Of a stretch of 64,000 bases of DNA, positions 29,135 through 40,114 are shown piece after piece; the stretch's first letter is position 1; each line of letters opens with the position of its first letter. The notes under the pieces were generated by a model. That model ran no database searches and had not been told where the DNA came from. It was given only the letters and a program-made list of their open reading frames with translations. The position numbers were made by a program, and so were the translations under genes. The DNA is taken from assembly GCA_025057395.1 (NCBI GenBank), contig JANWXU010000005.1, forward strand, positions 1-64,000, in the 5' to 3' direction. This DNA comes from Bacteroidia bacterium. Lineage in GTDB: Bacteria; Bacteroidota; Bacteroidia; J057; JANWXU01.

Positions 29135-29931
29135 ATACACGCCAAATTGTAGACGATCTAGGCCGTACCGTAACTTTGCCAGCGGAACCCCAGAGAATTA
29201 TATCTCTTTGTCCTTCAATCACGGAAACTGTTTTGACTCTAGTATCTCCTGCTCGAGTAGTGGGGGTCACCAAGTTTTGTATTCATCCTAAAGAAATAGT
29301 ACAACTCCTACCTAAGGTAGGAGGAACTAAAACAGTGGATATTGAAGCTATACATGTACTAAAGCCTGATTTGATTATTGCAGAAAAGGAAGAAAACTTA
29401 AAAACTACGGTTGAAGAACTTGAAAAGCACTATCCGGTCATTGTATTTAATGTTGAGACTTATACTCAAGCATTAAATATGGTGCTGCAGTTAGGCAACA
29501 TACTCAACAATATTACTTTAGCTCAAGAGATAGTAGCAAGTATAGAGGCTACTTTCACTTCAGTGGTAACATCTCCAAGTATCAAGGTACTATACTTTAT
29601 TTGGCGAAAGCCCTTTATGGTAGCAGGTAAGAATACTTATGTAAATAGCATTTTAGAAAAAATTGGTCTACAAAATTGTATTATTTCTTATTCTAATGAA
29701 AGATATCCTGTTATTCAGGATTTGGCACAAATTACAGACTTAGAGCCCCATTTTATTTTTTTATCTAGTGAGCCTTATCCCTTCAAAGAAAAGCACATTG
29801 CAGAATTTAAACCGCACTTTCCGCATGCAAAGATTCTTCTAGTAGAGGGGGAAATGTTCAGCTGGTATGGGGTGCGAATGCAAAAAGCACCTGAATATTT
29901 CACTTATCTTTTGGCCCAATTAGAATCTTAA
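29131..29931 (+). CDS. BtuF-like helical-backbone substrate-binding protein without evident signal peptide
   Basis: VDDLGRTVTLPAEPQRIISLCPSITETVLTL…VVGVTKFCIHP…VGGTKTVDIEAIHVLKPDLIIAEKEEN. Confidence 0.88.
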   Translation: MNTRQIVDDLGRTVTLPAEPQRIISLCPSITETVLTLVSPARVVGVTKFCIHPKEIVQLLPKVGGTKTVDIEAIHVLKPDLIIAEKEENLKTTVEELEKHYPVIVFNVETYTQALNMVLQLGNILNNITLAQEIVASIEATFTSVVTSPSIKVLYFIWRKPFMVAGKNTYVNSILEKIGLQNCIISYSNERYPVIQDLAQITDLEPHFIFLSSEPYPFKEKHIAEFKPHFPHAKILLVEGEMFSWYGVRMQKAPEYFTYLLAQLES

Positions 29932-29934
29932 AAC

Positions 29935-30804
29935 ATGCTAGCTTTTGATTTTGGAGAATTGTTAGAAAAACATGCCAGGAGTAACTTATTCCTCCTGCTC
30001 ACGGTTTTCCTAATTCTTCTATGTACCTGGCTAGCCGTCCGCTTTCTAAAATATTTATTTCGAAAATACTCTAAAATAATTGAGCAATTTTTTAATAAAG
30101 ATCCTACTTTTTTTAATTTTACTAAAAATTTATCGATAGCAATTGTTTATGTTATAGGCATAGGGTTAGCCATAGCAAGCATTCCTGCCTTTCGGACTTT
30201 TACAGTCTCCCTATTTGCCGGGGCTGGTGTTCTAGCAGCTATTATAGGTTTTGCCTCGCAGCAAGCTATCTCTAATGTAATTAGCGGCTTTTTTATTGTT
30301 CTTTTTAAACCTATTCGAGTAAACGATATTATAGAATTAGATAGTAGACAAATTGGGGTGGTAGAAGAAATTACGATTCGTCACACTGTAATACGTAACT
30401 TTCGAAATCAGCGAATTGTTATTCCTAATGCTATTATTAATTCAACTACTATCATCAATTATAATTTGGTAGACGAAAAAATTTGTCGTCATATTGATTT
30501 TATCATTACAATGGATTCTGACCATAATAAAGCTATGCAAATAATGGAGCAAGAAATCCTAAAGCACCCTTTATTAATTGATAACCGCACTCCCCAAGAT
30601 ATTGAACAAAATATTCCCCAAGTACAGGTAAGACTTATTGAATTTACTTCCCTAGGAATATTACTAAGAGCCTACGCCTGGACTAAAAATCAGTCGGATG
30701 CTTTTTCCCTACATTGCGACGTAAATAAAACCATCAAAAATGAATTTGATAAACACAATATTCGAATTGCGCATTTATCAACTGAAGTAATAAAAATTAA
30801 TTAA
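29935..30804 (+). CDS. mechanosensitive ion channel family protein (MscS-like)
   Basis: LFAGAGVLAAIIGFASQQAISNVISGFFIVLFKPIRVNDIIEL…VEEITIRHTVIRNFRNQRIVIPNAII. Confidence 0.94.
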   Translation: MLAFDFGELLEKHARSNLFLLLTVFLILLCTWLAVRFLKYLFRKYSKIIEQFFNKDPTFFNFTKNLSIAIVYVIGIGLAIASIPAFRTFTVSLFAGAGVLAAIIGFASQQAISNVISGFFIVLFKPIRVNDIIELDSRQIGVVEEITIRHTVIRNFRNQRIVIPNAIINSTTIINYNLVDEKICRHIDFIITMDSDHNKAMQIMEQEILKHPLLIDNRTPQDIEQNIPQVQVRLIEFTSLGILLRAYAWTKNQSDAFSLHCDVNKTIKNEFDKHNIRIAHLSTEVIKIN

Positions 30805-31823
30805 AAATAATACCCTAATGATTTTAGCATGTTTGAAAATTCTTCACCAGTAGAAGTAATCTCAAGGGCAATCTCTCCGGCCTTATTAAAGAAAACCAGA
30901 GCAAAGCGATAACTATGCATGAGCGGAACATGTACTAAATACCCGCTTTCTAATTGGGTTTTTAATATGTGCAAATTAAATTCGGGGTCCTTTACATTGA
31001 GCCAATCGTCTTTGACAAAAACGTTCCGAATGGGACCACGAAAAAGTTGAGTACAGCCTGTATTTTTAACAATATAAGAAATAGATATATCTTTATTAGC
31101 AATACCCAGTAGTAATTGGGCTAGAATATCAGTAGGTACTTTTCTTGCTAAATCTTCGTTAAGCTTGGAAACCACTTCTAAAAGAGAGTTGCCCAAATAA
31201 AATTCTAAATTATCAAAGCGATGATAGTTTTTTAAGCTTTGCCACTTTTGATAAGCAGTTTCTTCCGAAATTTCAGGCTTATGAGATTTGGCATAATGAA
31301 CACACTCTATTTCTTTTTCTTGATTAGGAGAAAGAAATGATTCTATAATGTTTTTATAAGTTGCTTGCGAGGCTTCTTCAAAATAAATTTTATGGATAGC
31401 ATTTCCTGCCGCATCAAAAAATTGAATGGCTTGTAGTGTTTTGCCAACAAAGGAATCTGTTACTCCAAAAATATGATGAACGAGAGTAGAGTCTAATATG
31501 ATATGAAAATCATCATTGTTTCCTATTAGCCAGTGATCTTCAAGTGTAAATTCAGGATATTTGCCTACAGTTTCAATCACTGCAGTAGCATTTCGTGTAA
31601 GGGCCATTACCTCATCTGCTTCAGCAACAGCGTTAAGAATAGCAATAGGGTTATGATTCAATCTCCAAACATTTTCACCACATCGGGTTACTAATAGCTC
31701 CACCTCCGCTACCTGTAAAATGTCCGCTGCCTCTTTTATTCTTATCCCAGGCCTTTGGGTTTTTAACTTTTCCCATTCTTCCAAAAGATGAGCATGTGTT
31801 TTTTTTTCCATAATATCGAACAA
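30801..31823 (-). CDS. HemS/HmuS/ChuX-like hemin-degrading factor family protein
   Basis: EEWEKLKTQRPGIRIKEAADILQVAEVELLVTRCGENVWRL; repeated domain with FLSPNQE, VHVPLMHSYRFALVFFNKAGEIALEI. Confidence 0.8.
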   Translation of the reverse strand: MFDIMEKKTHAHLLEEWEKLKTQRPGIRIKEAADILQVAEVELLVTRCGENVWRLNHNPIAILNAVAEADEVMALTRNATAVIETVGKYPEFTLEDHWLIGNNDDFHIILDSTLVHHIFGVTDSFVGKTLQAIQFFDAAGNAIHKIYFEEASQATYKNIIESFLSPNQEKEIECVHYAKSHKPEISEETAYQKWQSLKNYHRFDNLEFYLGNSLLEVVSKLNEDLARKVPTDILAQLLLGIANKDISISYIVKNTGCTQLFRGPIRNVFVKDDWLNVKDPEFNLHILKTQLESGYLVHVPLMHSYRFALVFFNKAGEIALEITSTGEEFSNMLKSLGYYF

Positions 31824-31895
31824 TTTTGTTGCAAATACAATTTAGCGTTGGCAAATTAAATATTCGTTCGGCAATTAATATAAACAAAATGTAAA

Positions 31896-32582
31896 ATGTT
31901 TTTCCCCATTCGCGATACTATTCCCTCAAAAAGGTACCCCGCTGTTAATTATCTAATTATTTTCATTTGCGGAGTTGTTTTTTATATGAGTTTGCTCGGG
32001 AGCGGGAACAATTAATTGCTTTTGTATATACCTATGGCTTTATCCCCTTACACGATTTTACTCCTCAAAGAAATCTCGATTTTTTAAAGGAGTAGTTCCC
32101 TTATTTACTAGTATGTTTTTGCACAATGGCTGGCTTATAATTAATAGGAAATATGTGGATGCTTTATGTTTTTGGAGATAATGTGGAAGAATAAAATGGG
32201 GAAATTAGAATACCTTCTATTTTATTTATGGGCTGGTGTTGCTGCTACTTACACCATAGTTTTATGAATCCCTACTCTGAGCTTCCAAATATAGGAGCTT
32301 CGGGTGCTGGTGGCTGGAGTGATGGGCGCTTATATGTTTTTATTTCCTAGAAGGAAAATTGAGTCTAAATAATCATTATTCTTTACCCAACTTTTGTTGA
32401 ACTTCCTGCTTTTATTTTTCTAGCAATTTGGTTTTTTATAGGGTTACTTAGCGCTCAATAACTTTTTTAGTCAAGTATCTGAACCTTCGGTTGCCTTTTG
32501 GGCTCACGTAGGAGGCTTTGTATTTGGGTTTCCTTTTACCGTCTATTTACTCAAAAATAGTCTTATATTAGAATTAAATTAA
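31896..32582 (+). pseudogene. rhomboid family intramembrane serine protease pseudogene (multiple frameshifts)
   Basis: Manual three-frame reading recovers MFFPIRDTIPSKRYPAVNYLIIFICGVVFYM / AFVYTYGFIPLHDFTPQRN / GVVPLFTSMFLHNGWL / NMWMLYVFGDNVE / YLLFYLWAGVAATYT / HSFMNPYSELPNIGASGA / VAGVMGAYMFLFPRRK / FVELPAFIFLAIWFFIGLLSAQ / NFFSQVSEPSVAFWAHVGGFVFGFPFTVYLLKNSLILELN*. Confidence 0.92.
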
Positions 32583-32598
32583 ATTAATTAAGCATAGT

Positions 32599-35500
32599 AT
32601 GGCTCTTTTAAGAAAAACGAAAAATTTTTGCTTGAAAAGAATCGGTGCATATCATAAAAATAGAGGGCTGAGTCAAATTAAACCCTTAAATTACTGTACC
32701 TTTCCCTCAGCCTGCCTCTATCATTCAAAAAATAACCTTTCGTTTCTTGAAATAATTGCCAAAGAATCGCCTTACGTCTTTTACGTAAGAGATATAATTC
32801 AAAATCGAATAGTTTATGTTAATCAGGCCGTATTTACTATATATGGGTACGATATTAAAGAACTCTATGAATTAGATGCGCAGGAGCTTTTGGCAAAATT
32901 TCATCCCGAGGATTTACCCAAAGTGCATAAACATTTTGAAAATTTTAAAGAGCTTAATCAAAATACCTTTTTTGAAACCACTCCAGAATTAGAAGTTCGA
33001 ATCCAAAATAAAGAGGGTAATTACATTTGGACCCATATTGTTGAAAAGCCCTACGTTTGGGATAAGAATAATATACAAGTAATGGGCATTGCTCGTGATA
33101 TTAGTGAGAAAAAAGTTGCCGAAAAATTACTTTACAAAAAAGATAAACTACAAGAGGCAGTAGCCAATAGTTTAAATATTCTACTCACAATAGAAAATTT
33201 TGAACGTGCTATCAGGCTAGCTTTAGCCTGCATAGGAATAGCTGCTGAAGTGGATAGAGTATATGTTTATAATTTAGGCTACTTTTCTTCTAGTTTAGAT
33301 AAGCAATTTTTTGAATGGAGAAAAGAGGGCTACGATTATTTTTCAGAGCATCCTTCGGTAAACTTTATAGATATTGCTAAAAATTTTCCTTCCTGGTTCG
33401 AAGAACTTAAAAAAGGAAATATGATTATGGGGAAGGTCAGAGACCTGGACTCCCAAGATAGGACTTTGTTTCAAGTCAATTCTGTAAAGTCTTATCTTAT
33501 CATTCCTATTTTAAGGCAGGGAGAGCTTAAAGGATATGTTGGCTATGACGACTGTTCTGAAGAGAGAAACTGGGATCAAACCGAAATAACAACTTTAGCT
33601 ACCCTAGCAGCAGGGTTGGGCAGCTTTTTTGACCAGCATCATCAAAAAATGCTCAAAGAAATGGCTTACGAAGAGCTTAGAATCTCAGAAAGTGAAATTC
33701 GGCAACAGGCAATAAATTTGATAAAGCTACAGGCTAAACTTAAAGATATAGCCGAATTTAATAAAAATTTATTCGAATCTTCTAAGAACGGACTTGGTGT
33801 TTTGAGCCAGGGTAAAGTAACAGATATCAATAAGGCTGCTCTTCAACTATTTGGCTGTACGCAGCGAGAAGAAATGTTAGGCATGCACCTTTCTTCTTTC
33901 TTTCCTAAATTCCAACCTAATAGCCAACTTTCAACAGCCCTTTTTGAAAATTATATACAAGAAGCTTTGAGCAAGGGAAACGCTTTATTCGAATTCATTT
34001 GCTTACGGAATAAGCATGGTACCTGGGCTGCAGAATTTCACTTAATGAAATTTACTTACAAAGGCATGCCTATGATTCAATTTTCAGTCCGAGATATTAC
34101 TCAAGAGAAAAAAACTTTAGAAGAAATTCATACAAAAAATATTGCTTTACAGCAACAGGAAGCAGAGCTCAAATCAACAGTTGCCGACTTAATTACAGCT
34201 AAAATCAAATTAAAAGATGCTTTAGACTTAGCTGAAAAACAAAAAAGCGAAATCCACGCCTTAATTAATTCTTTAGAAGATATTACCTTTGCAGTAGACG
34301 CTAATTTTAATTTTTTATATGCCAATGATGCTCTAAAAAAACTATTCCCTCCAGATACTTTCTCTCAACCCGTCTCTGCGCTGCGTCAGATAAGCCTTCT
34401 TTTTGAAGAAGAGTGGCCTGCTATTAAGAACTGTATAACTAAAGCCTTTAAGGGAGAAGTCCTTAACATAGAAATGCGCCATCATTATAAGCAGCAAGGA
34501 CAAATTAAATATTACCAGATGAGTTTTTGCCCTATTCGAAATGACTCGGGAAATATTTTTGGGGTAGTAGTAATTGCTAAAGATATTACCAAGCTTAAGC
34601 TTGTTCAGCACGAAATTGAACAAAAAAATTTAGAACTAGAAAAACAACGTCTACAACTGAAAAAAACTATAGAAGAACTTCGTATTGCTGAAAATATTGC
34701 CAAAGAACAGCGTAATCAAATTTATTCAATTATTAATAGTACGGAGGATATTATTATTGCTTTGGATAAGCATTTTACAATCACCCACTATAACAATGCT
34801 TTTGTAAATTTAATGCAAAAAATAGGAATCGAGATAGGGCCAACCATTGAACTCAAAAACATAGTCACCCCCCGATATTGGAAACTTATTGAAAAAATAT
34901 GTAACCAGGTACTACAAGGTAAGAATATTATTAAACAAACCAAGTTTGCTATTTACGGAACCGTATACCGTTTCCATCAGACAGTAAACCCCATTCGAGA
35001 CTCGAATAATAATGTCGTAGGAATCGTTTCAATTGCCAAAGATATCACTAAGCTCAAGCAGGCTCAACTTGAGGTCCAAAAGAAAAACAAAGCACTGCGG
35101 CTTCAAAAAAAGGAGCTTAAAGAGGCCCTAGAGCGCCTTAAATCTGCCCAAGCTCAGCTAGTACACGCCGAAAAAATGTCTTCTCTAGGTATTTTAACGG
35201 CAGGTATTGCTCATGAAATTAATAATCCTATTAATTATGTGAATGGAGGTATTGAAGCCTTAAAAGAAAACTTAGATTTGATGTTAGAGATTATAGACGA
35301 TTATTCTCGTATTTCTACTGCTGACCAAAATATCCAAGCAGTATTGCAAGCTATTGAAAAGAAAAAAGAAGCTTACTGTTTTGCAAATATTCGTGAAATG
35401 TTACCTAAATTGGTAGAGCAAATCAAAATAGGTTCTTCGCGCACAGCAGAGATTGTGAGAGGGCTTCGGTATTTTTCTCGCCTTGATGAAGCGGCTATGA

Positions 35501-35976
35501 AAATAGTAAATATACACGAAGGAATTGATAGCTGCTTACTTCTGTTAAATAGTAGAATTAAAGACAAAATTGAGGTAATTCGTAATTACGACCCCGATTT
35601 GCCGCTTATTGAATGCTATGCTGGGCAGCTTAATCAAGTGTTTATGAATATTTTAAGTAATGCAATCGATGCTATTGCAGGTAAGGGAGAAATTATCATT
35701 ACCACTCAGAAAATTAATAGTCACTCTATCCAAGTGGATTTTCAAGATACAGGTTGTGGCATGCCCCCTGAAATAGTAAAACGAATTTTTGAACCCTTTT
35801 TTACTACCAAAGAAATTGGTAAGGGCACAGGCCTAGGCCTTTCTATTTCCTATGGAATTATTAAAAACCACAATGGTGAAATTATCGTAAATTCAACCCC
35901 TGGAAAAGGATCTATTTTTACACTTATTTTACCTATTGAACTTAAAAAAAGGAATGGAAAAAGTAGAGAAATATAA
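32599..35976 (+). CDS. multi-PAS/GAF sensor histidine kinase
   Basis: Several PAS domains ([27 protein letters not shown]…), GAF-like region, H-box [22 protein letters not shown]-box [18 protein letters not shown] boxes [21 protein letters not shown]. Confidence 0.95.
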   Translation: MALLRKTKNFCLKRIGAYHKNRGLSQIKPLNYCTFPSACLYHSKNNLSFLEIIAKESPYVFYVRDIIQNRIVYVNQAVFTIYGYDIKELYELDAQELLAKFHPEDLPKVHKHFENFKELNQNTFFETTPELEVRIQNKEGNYIWTHIVEKPYVWDKNNIQVMGIARDISEKKVAEKLLYKKDKLQEAVANSLNILLTIENFERAIRLALACIGIAAEVDRVYVYNLGYFSSSLDKQFFEWRKEGYDYFSEHPSVNFIDIAKNFPSWFEELKKGNMIMGKVRDLDSQDRTLFQVNSVKSYLIIPILRQGELKGYVGYDDCSEERNWDQTEITTLATLAAGLGSFFDQHHQKMLKEMAYEELRISESEIRQQAINLIKLQAKLKDIAEFNKNLFESSKNGLGVLSQGKVTDINKAALQLFGCTQREEMLGMHLSSFFPKFQPNSQLSTALFENYIQEALSKGNALFEFICLRNKHGTWAAEFHLMKFTYKGMPMIQFSVRDITQEKKTLEEIHTKNIALQQQEAELKSTVADLITAKIKLKDALDLAEKQKSEIHALINSLEDITFAVDANFNFLYANDALKKLFPPDTFSQPVSALRQISLLFEEEWPAIKNCITKAFKGEVLNIEMRHHYKQQGQIKYYQMSFCPIRNDSGNIFGVVVIAKDITKLKLVQHEIEQKNLELEKQRLQLKKTIEELRIAENIAKEQRNQIYSIINSTEDIIIALDKHFTITHYNNAFVNLMQKIGIEIGPTIELKNIVTPRYWKLIEKICNQVLQGKNIIKQTKFAIYGTVYRFHQTVNPIRDSNNNVVGIVSIAKDITKLKQAQLEVQKKNKALRLQKKELKEALERLKSAQAQLVHAEKMSSLGILTAGIAHEINNPINYVNGGIEALKENLDLMLEIIDDYSRISTADQNIQAVLQAIEKKKEAYCFANIREMLPKLVEQIKIGSSRTAEIVRGLRYFSRLDEAAMKIVNIHEGIDSCLLLLNSRIKDKIEVIRNYDPDLPLIECYAGQLNQVFMNILSNAIDAIAGKGEIIITTQKINSHSIQVDFQDTGCGMPPEIVKRIFEPFFTTKEIGKGTGLGLSISYGIIKNHNGEIIVNSTPGKGSIFTLILPIELKKRNGKSREI

Positions 35977-36838
35977 AATTTTATATGTGGATGATGACGA
36001 GGGAAATCTAAATGTATTTAAAGCTTCTTTTTTAAGGGAGTATCAAGTTTTGGTAGCTACGTCGGGCGAAGAAGCTTTAGATATTATAAAAAAGCATCCG
36101 GATATTGTGTTGGTGATTAGTGATCAAAGAATGCCGGGCATATCGGGTATAGACTTATTAAAAGAAATTGCTACTACCCATCCAGATATTCTAAGAATTA
36201 TTATCACTGCTTATAGTGATATTGAAGTGGCTATTAGAGCTACTAACGAATGCCAAATATATAAATACCTAACTAAACCTTGGGACTTAACAGAACTTCG
36301 TCTAATAATTAAAAATGCAATAGAAGTATATGAACTAAGAAAAGAAAACAAAAACTTGATGTTAAGTTTGCAAAAGGCTAATACCGAACTTATTGCTAAA
36401 GTGGAAGAATTAGAGGCTCTAAGTAAAGAATTAACTATGTATTCTCTACACCTAGTGCAAAAAAATGAAAAAATCAAAGAGATTAAACAATTATTGCAAC
36501 AAGTTACCGATAGTTTCGAAGCTGGCTTTCGCCAAATTCAACAAACCATTCAATCTATCAATAGTAGTTTACGACTAGACCAAGATTGGGAATCTTTTAT
36601 GATATATTTTGAAAAAGTAAATATCAATTTCTTTCAGAACCTCAAAACAAAATTTCCAGATTTATCCAGTGGAGAAATGAAATTGTGTGCTCTCATACGT
36701 TTAGGGCTTGCTAATAAGCAAATTTCAGATATTCTTAATATTTCTCCCCAGAGCGTGAACGTAGCCCGCTACCGCCTGAGAAAAAAACTGAATCTATCTA
36801 ATGAGCAAAGTCTTGATGATTTTATTATTCAAGTTTAG
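35936..36838 (+). CDS. response regulator with C-terminal LuxR-like HTH (probable start 35954)
   Basis: REC domain ILYVDDDEGNLNVFKASF…LVISDQRMPGISGIDLL…KYLTKPWD; C-term LSSGEMKLCALIRLGLANKQISDILNISPQSVNVARYRLRKKL. Confidence 0.93.
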   Translation: MNLKKGMEKVEKYKILYVDDDEGNLNVFKASFLREYQVLVATSGEEALDIIKKHPDIVLVISDQRMPGISGIDLLKEIATTHPDILRIIITAYSDIEVAIRATNECQIYKYLTKPWDLTELRLIIKNAIEVYELRKENKNLMLSLQKANTELIAKVEELEALSKELTMYSLHLVQKNEKIKEIKQLLQQVTDSFEAGFRQIQQTIQSINSSLRLDQDWESFMIYFEKVNINFFQNLKTKFPDLSSGEMKLCALIRLGLANKQISDILNISPQSVNVARYRLRKKLNLSNEQSLDDFIIQV

Positions 36839-36849
36839 TGTAATAAAGC

Positions 36850-38517
36850 ATGCCCACAGATTTAGAAATTGCTAGTAGTATTAAACCCAAGCCAATTATT
36901 GAAATAGCCCAACAATTAAACATTCCTTCTGAGGCTATAATTCCATATGGTAAATATATAGCTAAACTACCCCTTTCTCTTATTGATGCACAAGCTGCTG
37001 AGAAAAGTCACTTAATTTTGGTTTCGGGGATTACTCCTACTCCAACGGGGGAGGGCAAAACTACTCTTACTATTGGTTTAAGCCAAGCTTTTTATAAACT
37101 AGGAGCCAAGGCTATTGCAGCTTTAAGAGAACCCTCTTTAGGACCTGTTTTTGGCTTAAAGGGTGGAGCTACAGGAGGGGGGTACGCCCAAGTAATACCT
37201 ATGGAAAATATTAATTTACATTTTACTGGAGACTTAGCTGCTATTGAAAAAGCACATAATCTTTTAGCAGCCATTATAGACAATGAATTTTATTATGAAA
37301 ATTCTCTAGGAATAGTTCCTAGTTCTGTTCGGTGGAAAAGGGTTATAGATATAAATGATAGAGCTCTTCGAAGTATAATCACCGGACTAGAATCTAATGG
37401 CATTTTACGCCAAACAGGGTTTGACATAACGGCTGCTTCCGAAGTAATGGCTATTCTTTGCCTGTCTCATCATTTACAGGAGTTGAAGCAAAAGTTGGGT
37501 TCTATTATAGTAGGGAGTAATTTAAAAAAAGAGCCTATTTATGTCCGTCAACTAGAGGTAGCAGGAGCAATGGCTGTTTTGCTTAAAGATGCTCTTATGC
37601 CTAATTTAGTACAGACTTTAGAAGCTACTCCTGTTTTAATTCATGGTGGGCCTTTCGCAAATGTTGCCCATGGCAGTAATAGCATTATTGCTACGAAGAT
37701 GGGGCTTTCCTTAGCTGAATATGTAATTACAGAGGCAGGCTTTGGTTTTGATTTGGGGGGTGAAAAGTTTTTAAATATAAAATGTCGCTATGCAAATTTG
37801 AAGCCAAGGTTAGTGGTATTAGTAGCCACACTTAAAGCCCTAAAGTATCATGGGGGGGCGGCTAAAGAAAAAATTCAGGAGCCTAATCTAGAAGCTCTTC
37901 AAATTGGCTTTGAAAATCTCAAAAAACATATACAAAATGTTAAAAAATTTGGTCTTGAGCCCTTTGTAGCGATTAATCACTTTTACTTTGATACTCCCCA
38001 AGAGCTAGAATGGTTAGTGCAAGAATGTGATAAGCTAAATGTAGTCGCGCATGTGTGTAGGGTTTGGGAAAGAGGTGGAGAGGGTGCACTGGAGCTAGCC
38101 AAAAGTATTCTAGAATTTTGTAAACAAGGTACAGCCGGTAGGTTTCGTTATTTATATGATTGTCAACAGTCCGTGGAGCAGAAAATTTCAATTATTGCTA
38201 GAGAAATTTATGGTGCCCAGGATGTAGAATTTTCAGCAGAGGCACAAAAAATACTAAAATTAATTTATCACTGGCAATTAGCACATTTACCTATATGCAT
38301 TGCCAAAACTCAATATTCTTTTTCGGACAATCCTAGCCTAGGGGGAGTATGTGATCAACAATTTCGAATTACTATTCAAGATATAGAAATAGCAGCGGGG
38401 GCCGGCTTTATTATTCCTATTGCAGGAAATTTACTCAGAATGCCAGGGTTACCTAAAAAGCCGGCAGCCAAGATGATAGATATTGATAATCAGGGAAATG
38501 TGGCGGGCCTTTTTTAG
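36850..38517 (+). CDS. fhs: formate--tetrahydrofolate ligase
   Basis: LVSGITPTPTGEGKTTLTIGLSQAF…REPSLGPVFGLKGGATGGGYAQVIPMENINLHFTGD. Confidence 0.97.
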   Translation: MPTDLEIASSIKPKPIIEIAQQLNIPSEAIIPYGKYIAKLPLSLIDAQAAEKSHLILVSGITPTPTGEGKTTLTIGLSQAFYKLGAKAIAALREPSLGPVFGLKGGATGGGYAQVIPMENINLHFTGDLAAIEKAHNLLAAIIDNEFYYENSLGIVPSSVRWKRVIDINDRALRSIITGLESNGILRQTGFDITAASEVMAILCLSHHLQELKQKLGSIIVGSNLKKEPIYVRQLEVAGAMAVLLKDALMPNLVQTLEATPVLIHGGPFANVAHGSNSIIATKMGLSLAEYVITEAGFGFDLGGEKFLNIKCRYANLKPRLVVLVATLKALKYHGGAAKEKIQEPNLEALQIGFENLKKHIQNVKKFGLEPFVAINHFYFDTPQELEWLVQECDKLNVVAHVCRVWERGGEGALELAKSILEFCKQGTAGRFRYLYDCQQSVEQKISIIAREIYGAQDVEFSAEAQKILKLIYHWQLAHLPICIAKTQYSFSDNPSLGGVCDQQFRITIQDIEIAAGAGFIIPIAGNLLRMPGLPKKPAAKMIDIDNQGNVAGLF

Positions 38518-39463
38518 TAGCAGTAAGTGTATTATTGCGATAGTTATTTTTTTATTAATTCAGGGACGAGCTCAAAATAAAGTAACTGAAAAAGAGGAAG
38601 TAGAAGTCCAGGTAAGATGGCTCAAAGATACTATATTAGTTGGGGAGCCAGTTCTTTTGAATGTGATTGTAAAAAGACCAGAACCATTATTACTTTCTTT
38701 GAAAGACGAAGATGCTTTTTTTAAGCCCTTTTTGAATAGAAAAAATTTATACTATAAATTTTCCGAGCGAGTAGAGGAAAATTATGTGAGAGATAGCATT
38801 TTGTATACTTTAGTTACATTTGAAGTTGATTCTATTCAATCTATTTCTCTTGTTTATGAATATACATGGAAAGGAAAGTTAATTAGGAAACAAAGTGAGC
38901 CTGTCTTTATTTACATTAAATCTATTTTGCAGCCTAACCAGTTAGATGGGGAAGTTAAAAAAGATCCTACTCTAATTACTCTATCCTTACAAAAACCAGC
39001 CAATTTATTAAAATGGATAGGCTTTTTTTTAGTAATAGGATTGTCTTTTTTTTCAGCTTTTTATTTATTCAAATATTTTCACAAACAACTTAAAATTTTG
39101 CAAGTTAAGAAGGAATTTAGAGAGCATGCCTTACGGATTAGATACTTAACCCAAAAAGAAAAGTTGACTTGTGAAGGAATATTAGAAATTAATACTATCT
39201 GGCAAAAATGGCTATACTTTTTGTTTGATAACAGAAACCCCGCTTCTATGACAAGTCAAGAACTAAAATATTATTTTGCTCACTTAACCTTTGCTTCTTC
39301 TAAAAGCCAAATTTTGTATGAATTTAAGCTATTAGAAGAACAAATATTTTATGCTAATAAGCAAATTTCTAGAGAAAATTTTTCTAATAAAATACCTGTT
39401 CTCATGCAGTTATTGGAAATGGGGTTGAACCATAAAATTAATTCTATTAAAAAATCAAGATAA
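38483..39463 (+). CDS. hypothetical membrane protein, BatD-like architecture (probable start 38498)
   Basis: Signal peptide, extracellular beta domain, single TM (WIGFFLVIGLSFFSAFYLF), cytoplasmic helical tail. Confidence 0.5.
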   Translation: MIIREMWRAFFSSSKCIIAIVIFLLIQGRAQNKVTEKEEVEVQVRWLKDTILVGEPVLLNVIVKRPEPLLLSLKDEDAFFKPFLNRKNLYYKFSERVEENYVRDSILYTLVTFEVDSIQSISLVYEYTWKGKLIRKQSEPVFIYIKSILQPNQLDGEVKKDPTLITLSLQKPANLLKWIGFFLVIGLSFFSAFYLFKYFHKQLKILQVKKEFREHALRIRYLTQKEKLTCEGILEINTIWQKWLYFLFDNRNPASMTSQELKYYFAHLTFASSKSQILYEFKLLEEQIFYANKQISRENFSNKIPVLMQLLEMGLNHKINSIKKSR

Positions 39464-40114
39464 AAAAATATACTTAAGCGCTATTGTTATAGTTTGTTTT
39501 TTACCCTCCTCTATCTTAAAGCTACACTCTTCGAACGAGGGAATGTGCAAAGCAGAGCTGGAACAATTGCTAAATCCATACCCTTCCTTAGGTAAACCTA
39601 AAAAGTTGGTATCAAGCCTGTTGTTTTTATTTTCATCGTGAAAGCATGCTATTGCATATTTACCACTTTTGAGTGGAAAACTAATTGTGTAAATCAAGGT
39701 CTGGCTATCAATTGCTATGCTATTTTTTTCTAGGTTTATTAAAAAATATTGAAGTGCTTTTTTGCCATCATCTGGCCAGCCAGCTGGTTGGTTATATATA
39801 GCACATTGGATTTTGCCTATGTTAGATCTTATGTTTTTAAATGTTATAACCAGTGTGGTATTATTGACTTGCTCGAAAGTTCGTACAGGAACTAAAAAAA
39901 TAAAAAGGCTAAGTAAAATGTTTTTTCCTTTATTGATTAGGTATTCAAGCATAAGTAAAATTATATAGTACATGAGTTTAGACCGATGACATAACGTGAG
40001 TAAAGTAGCATGGGGTTCAATTTTTTGGGATATGATGATAAGAAAAAGTAAAAAATAGCTATATTTCGGATATAAATGTTTATTAAATAAGAAATTTCCT
40101 AAAAATAAGTACAA
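39455..40114 (-). CDS. DUF2141 domain-containing protein (start probably downstream, 39973 or 39952)
   Basis: VITFKNIRSNIGKIQCAIYNQPAGWPDDGKKAL…GKYAIACFHDENKNNRLDTNFLGLPKEGYGFSN. Confidence 0.88.
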   Translation of the reverse strand: MYLFLGNFLFNKHLYPKYSYFLLFLIIISQKIEPHATLLTLCHRSKLMYYIILLMLEYLINKGKNILLSLFIFLVPVRTFEQVNNTTLVITFKNIRSNIGKIQCAIYNQPAGWPDDGKKALQYFLINLEKNSIAIDSQTLIYTISFPLKSGKYAIACFHDENKNNRLDTNFLGLPKEGYGFSNCSSSALHIPSFEECSFKIEEGKKQTITIALKYIFLS

